A stretch of 8,110 nucleotides of DNA, from positions 1 through 8,110 of the forward strand of contig UQWK01000069.1 in the NCBI GenBank assembly GCA_900544725.1, written 5' to 3'. The DNA is from an uncultured Collinsella sp. (GTDB taxonomy: Bacteria; Actinomycetota; Coriobacteriia; Coriobacteriales; Coriobacteriaceae). Positions 7,046 through 8,110 of the stretch are shown here, piece by piece (the first letter of the stretch is position 1; each line of letters opens with the position of its first letter). A program made the translations under genes and the position numbers. The notes below the pieces were generated by a model. The model made no database searches, was not told the DNA's origin, and saw only the letters and a program-made list of their open reading frames with translations.

Positions 7046-7531
7046 CTATTCCTCCCGGCAAGCGCACGCGCAGGTGGCGTACTCGGGAAACGCATCGCGG
7101 TCGGCGAACTTGGGATCGACGGCCGGGAACTGACGGTGAGCGACGATATCGCCGAGCGAAACGGAATCGAGATAGTCGCGCATCAACGCCAGGGCTCCGG
7201 CCCACAGGGGATGATAGCAGCACGTGCCCATGCGCGCACAGTCGCCATCGGGCGCAGTGCAATCGTTCATGACCATGGGGCCCTGAACAGCCTCGACAAC
7301 CTGGCGGATGGTGACATCGTCGGGGCTCACCTTAAGGCGCATGCCGCCGTGAACGCCACGCAGGCTTTCCACAATGCCGGCCTGAACCAAACCGTGTTGA
7401 ATCGAACGAGCAAACGAATACGGAACATTGACCTCTTCGGCAGCAGTGCGAACAGAAAGCAACCGCTCCGGCTCCTCGGCAAGCATCGCAAGCATGCGAA
7501 GGGCATAATCAGTCTTCCTCGATATGTCCAT
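7046..7531 (-). CDS. Rrf2-family transcriptional regulator, probably Fe-S sensing
   Basis: A 161-residue winged-helix regulator of the Rrf2 family (IscR, NsrR, RsrR, CymR). The N-terminus MDISRKTDYALRMLAMLAE is typical. The helix-turn-helix is about 26-50 (LSVRTAAEEVNVPYSFARSI), followed by the wing LRGVHGGMRL (57-66). C91, C98 and C104 match the spacing of the IscR cluster ligands, with an additional C105. An unusual tail adds C154, C156 and C158 (CACAC). A redox or NO/iron-sulfur signal is therefore likely, but which one cannot be read. The start is the ATG at 7529-7531 with AAAGGGG 4 bases upstream; the longer frame has no such site. It leads the MutY-like gene by 21 bases, with rubrerythrin next, which suggests these are targets. 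A promoter and palindrome lie about 160-200 bases upstream. Confidence 0.93.
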   Translation of the reverse strand: MDISRKTDYALRMLAMLAEEPERLLSVRTAAEEVNVPYSFARSIQHGLVQAGIVESLRGVHGGMRLKVSPDDVTIRQVVEAVQGPMVMNDCTAPDGDCARMGTCCYHPLWAGALALMRDYLDSVSLGDIVAHRQFPAVDPKFADRDAFPEYATCACACREE

Positions 7532-7692
7532 GTTTCCCCTTTCAAGGAATACGAACAGCTCGAACGAGCTCCGGGGCCGAGCTTGTGTCGAGACGCCAAA
7601 TGACCGCCTGGGCAACCAAATAATAAACTGGGTGCCCACTGGATGCCGCGCTTGGAGACAGAATGAATCAGATACGGCCTATAGCGCAATTT

Positions 7693-7721
7693 AGTATAAC
7701 CTAACCCCCTACTTCGTTGAA
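7693..7721 (-). promoter_or_regulatory. Putative promoter of the Rrf2-glycosylase unit
   Basis: TTCAAC (-35, 7716-7721), 17 bases, TATACT (-10, 7693-7698), read on the minus strand. The -10 is close to consensus and the -35 is weak, as is common for promoters with a bound regulator. Predicted transcription start is near 7686. Confidence 0.5.
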
Positions 7722-7725
7722 CGGG

Positions 7726-7737
7726 TGTTGCGCAACA
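7726..7737. promoter_or_regulatory. Palindrome TGTTGCGCAACA, possible operator
   Basis: A perfect 12-base palindrome, 4 bases upstream of the -35 box of the Rrf2 promoter, flanked by GGG and ACCC that nearly extend the symmetry. Position suggests a regulator site, perhaps autoregulation. It does not match an operator of a named Rrf2 protein that I know. Confidence 0.4.
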
Positions 7738-7839
7738 AACCCCCTGTTTGAACATATATATCAGTCGGGTTTGGCTTGCTCATTTTAAATGTGGCAATTT
7801 GGATGAAAGGGCGATAAGAATCGATGTCCTATTAAACGC

Positions 7840-7867
7840 AAAAAGCCACGTCCGAAGACGTGGCTTT
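7840..7867 (-). terminator. Intrinsic terminator of tRNA-Asp
   Basis: On the minus strand AAAGCCACGTC, a UUCG loop (7853-7856), GACGTGGC, then TTTTT (7840-7844). Perfect 8-base GC-rich stem extended by A-T pairs, 8 bases after the tRNA CCA end. Confidence 0.92.
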
Positions 7868-7875
7868 AATTGCGT

Positions 7876-7953
<78 letters not shown>

Positions 7954-7999
7954 AGGCAGTCGTTCGCGTTTGTTTCCGCTCGCGTGCGCTGCGGGGATT

Positions 8000-8029
8000 A
8001 GTATACACAGAAGTCTGTCCGGCGCGCAA
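8000..8029 (-). promoter_or_regulatory. Putative tRNA-Asp promoter
   Basis: TTGCGC (-35, 8024-8029), 18 bases, TATACT (-10, 8000-8005) on the minus strand, predicted start near 7993, leaving a leader of about 40 bases for 5' processing. An A/T-tract (8033-8051) just upstream resembles an UP element, as expected for a stable-RNA gene. Confidence 0.6.
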
Positions 8030-8110
8030 CAACTTTTTTGAAAAAATTTTTGGGCCTGTCCGGGAGGGTCTCCGGGGCTGAGGGCGGGGGTTAAGTTTGC
8101 TGCTCTACAG
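8030..8110. other. Edge region with A/T-tract and G-rich stretch, no gene seen
   Basis: The plus strand has TTTTTT, G, AAAAAATTTTT (8034-8051), probably bent DNA. It is followed by a G-rich stretch (8052-8090) with an imperfect hairpin CCGGGAG/CTCCGGG, read on the minus strand before the T-tract. It could end an upstream transcript beyond the window. No coding region is supported. Confidence 0.3.

Larger units (their letters stand above)
7532..7839 (-). other. Intergenic region and long leader of the Rrf2 gene
   Basis: Some 300 bases without a supported gene. From the tRNA side it holds an A/T-rich stretch (ACATATATATCA near 7752-7763), a palindrome (7726-7737), a promoter (7693-7721), then a leader of about 155 bases. 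The leader has a repeated AGCTC motif: AGCTCG/CGAGCT inverted at 7557-7570 and CGAGCT again at 7578-7583, which can form alternative small hairpins. No known riboswitch was recognised. Confidence 0.45.

Noticed and set aside
8030..8110. Second tRNA upstream of tRNA-Asp
   Set aside because: No T-arm consensus or acceptor pairing was found in the G-rich edge sequence.

Overview
The window is GC-rich and reads as an actinobacterial chromosome, most likely a gut anaerobe of the Coriobacteriia such as Collinsella. This rests on composition, on protein similarity recalled from memory (RmuC, Rrf2, rubrerythrin) and on GC-rich repeated hairpins behind genes. No database search was possible, so the genus is inferred. 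Every supported gene is on the minus strand, so transcription runs from high to low coordinates.

In transcription order: a GC-rich leader carries an A/T-tract and a promoter for tRNA-Asp(GTC), which ends at a UUCG-loop terminator. A 300-base intergenic region then holds a promoter and palindrome in front of an Rrf2-family regulator with an IscR-like cysteine set. A HhH-GPD DNA glycosylase of MutY type follows 21 bases later; it has no iron-sulfur cysteines. Next comes rubrerythrin, then a repeated 3' element, a four-helix membrane protein of unknown function, a second copy of the element, a 140-residue single-helix membrane protein of unknown function, RmuC with a strong terminator, an ABC exporter half-transporter, and the N-terminal third of endonuclease III (nth), cut by the window edge.

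Much of the content fits one theme: oxidative-damage defence in an anaerobe. Rubrerythrin removes peroxide, the MutY-like enzyme and endonuclease III repair oxidised bases, RmuC limits rearrangements, and an Fe-S-type Rrf2 regulator is a plausible sensor. That they form one regulon is an inference from gene order.

The most unusual feature is the repeated 3' element, present behind both rubrerythrin and the four-helix protein. Each copy has a long hairpin just after the stop codon. A central block of 46 bases is 45/46 identical between copies, while the outer stem arms are unrelated between copies yet self-complementary within each. After 35-49 bases comes an intrinsic terminator whose loop is inverted between copies. 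This looks like a REP/MITE-like or structured 3'-UTR family in which pairing, not arm sequence, is maintained.
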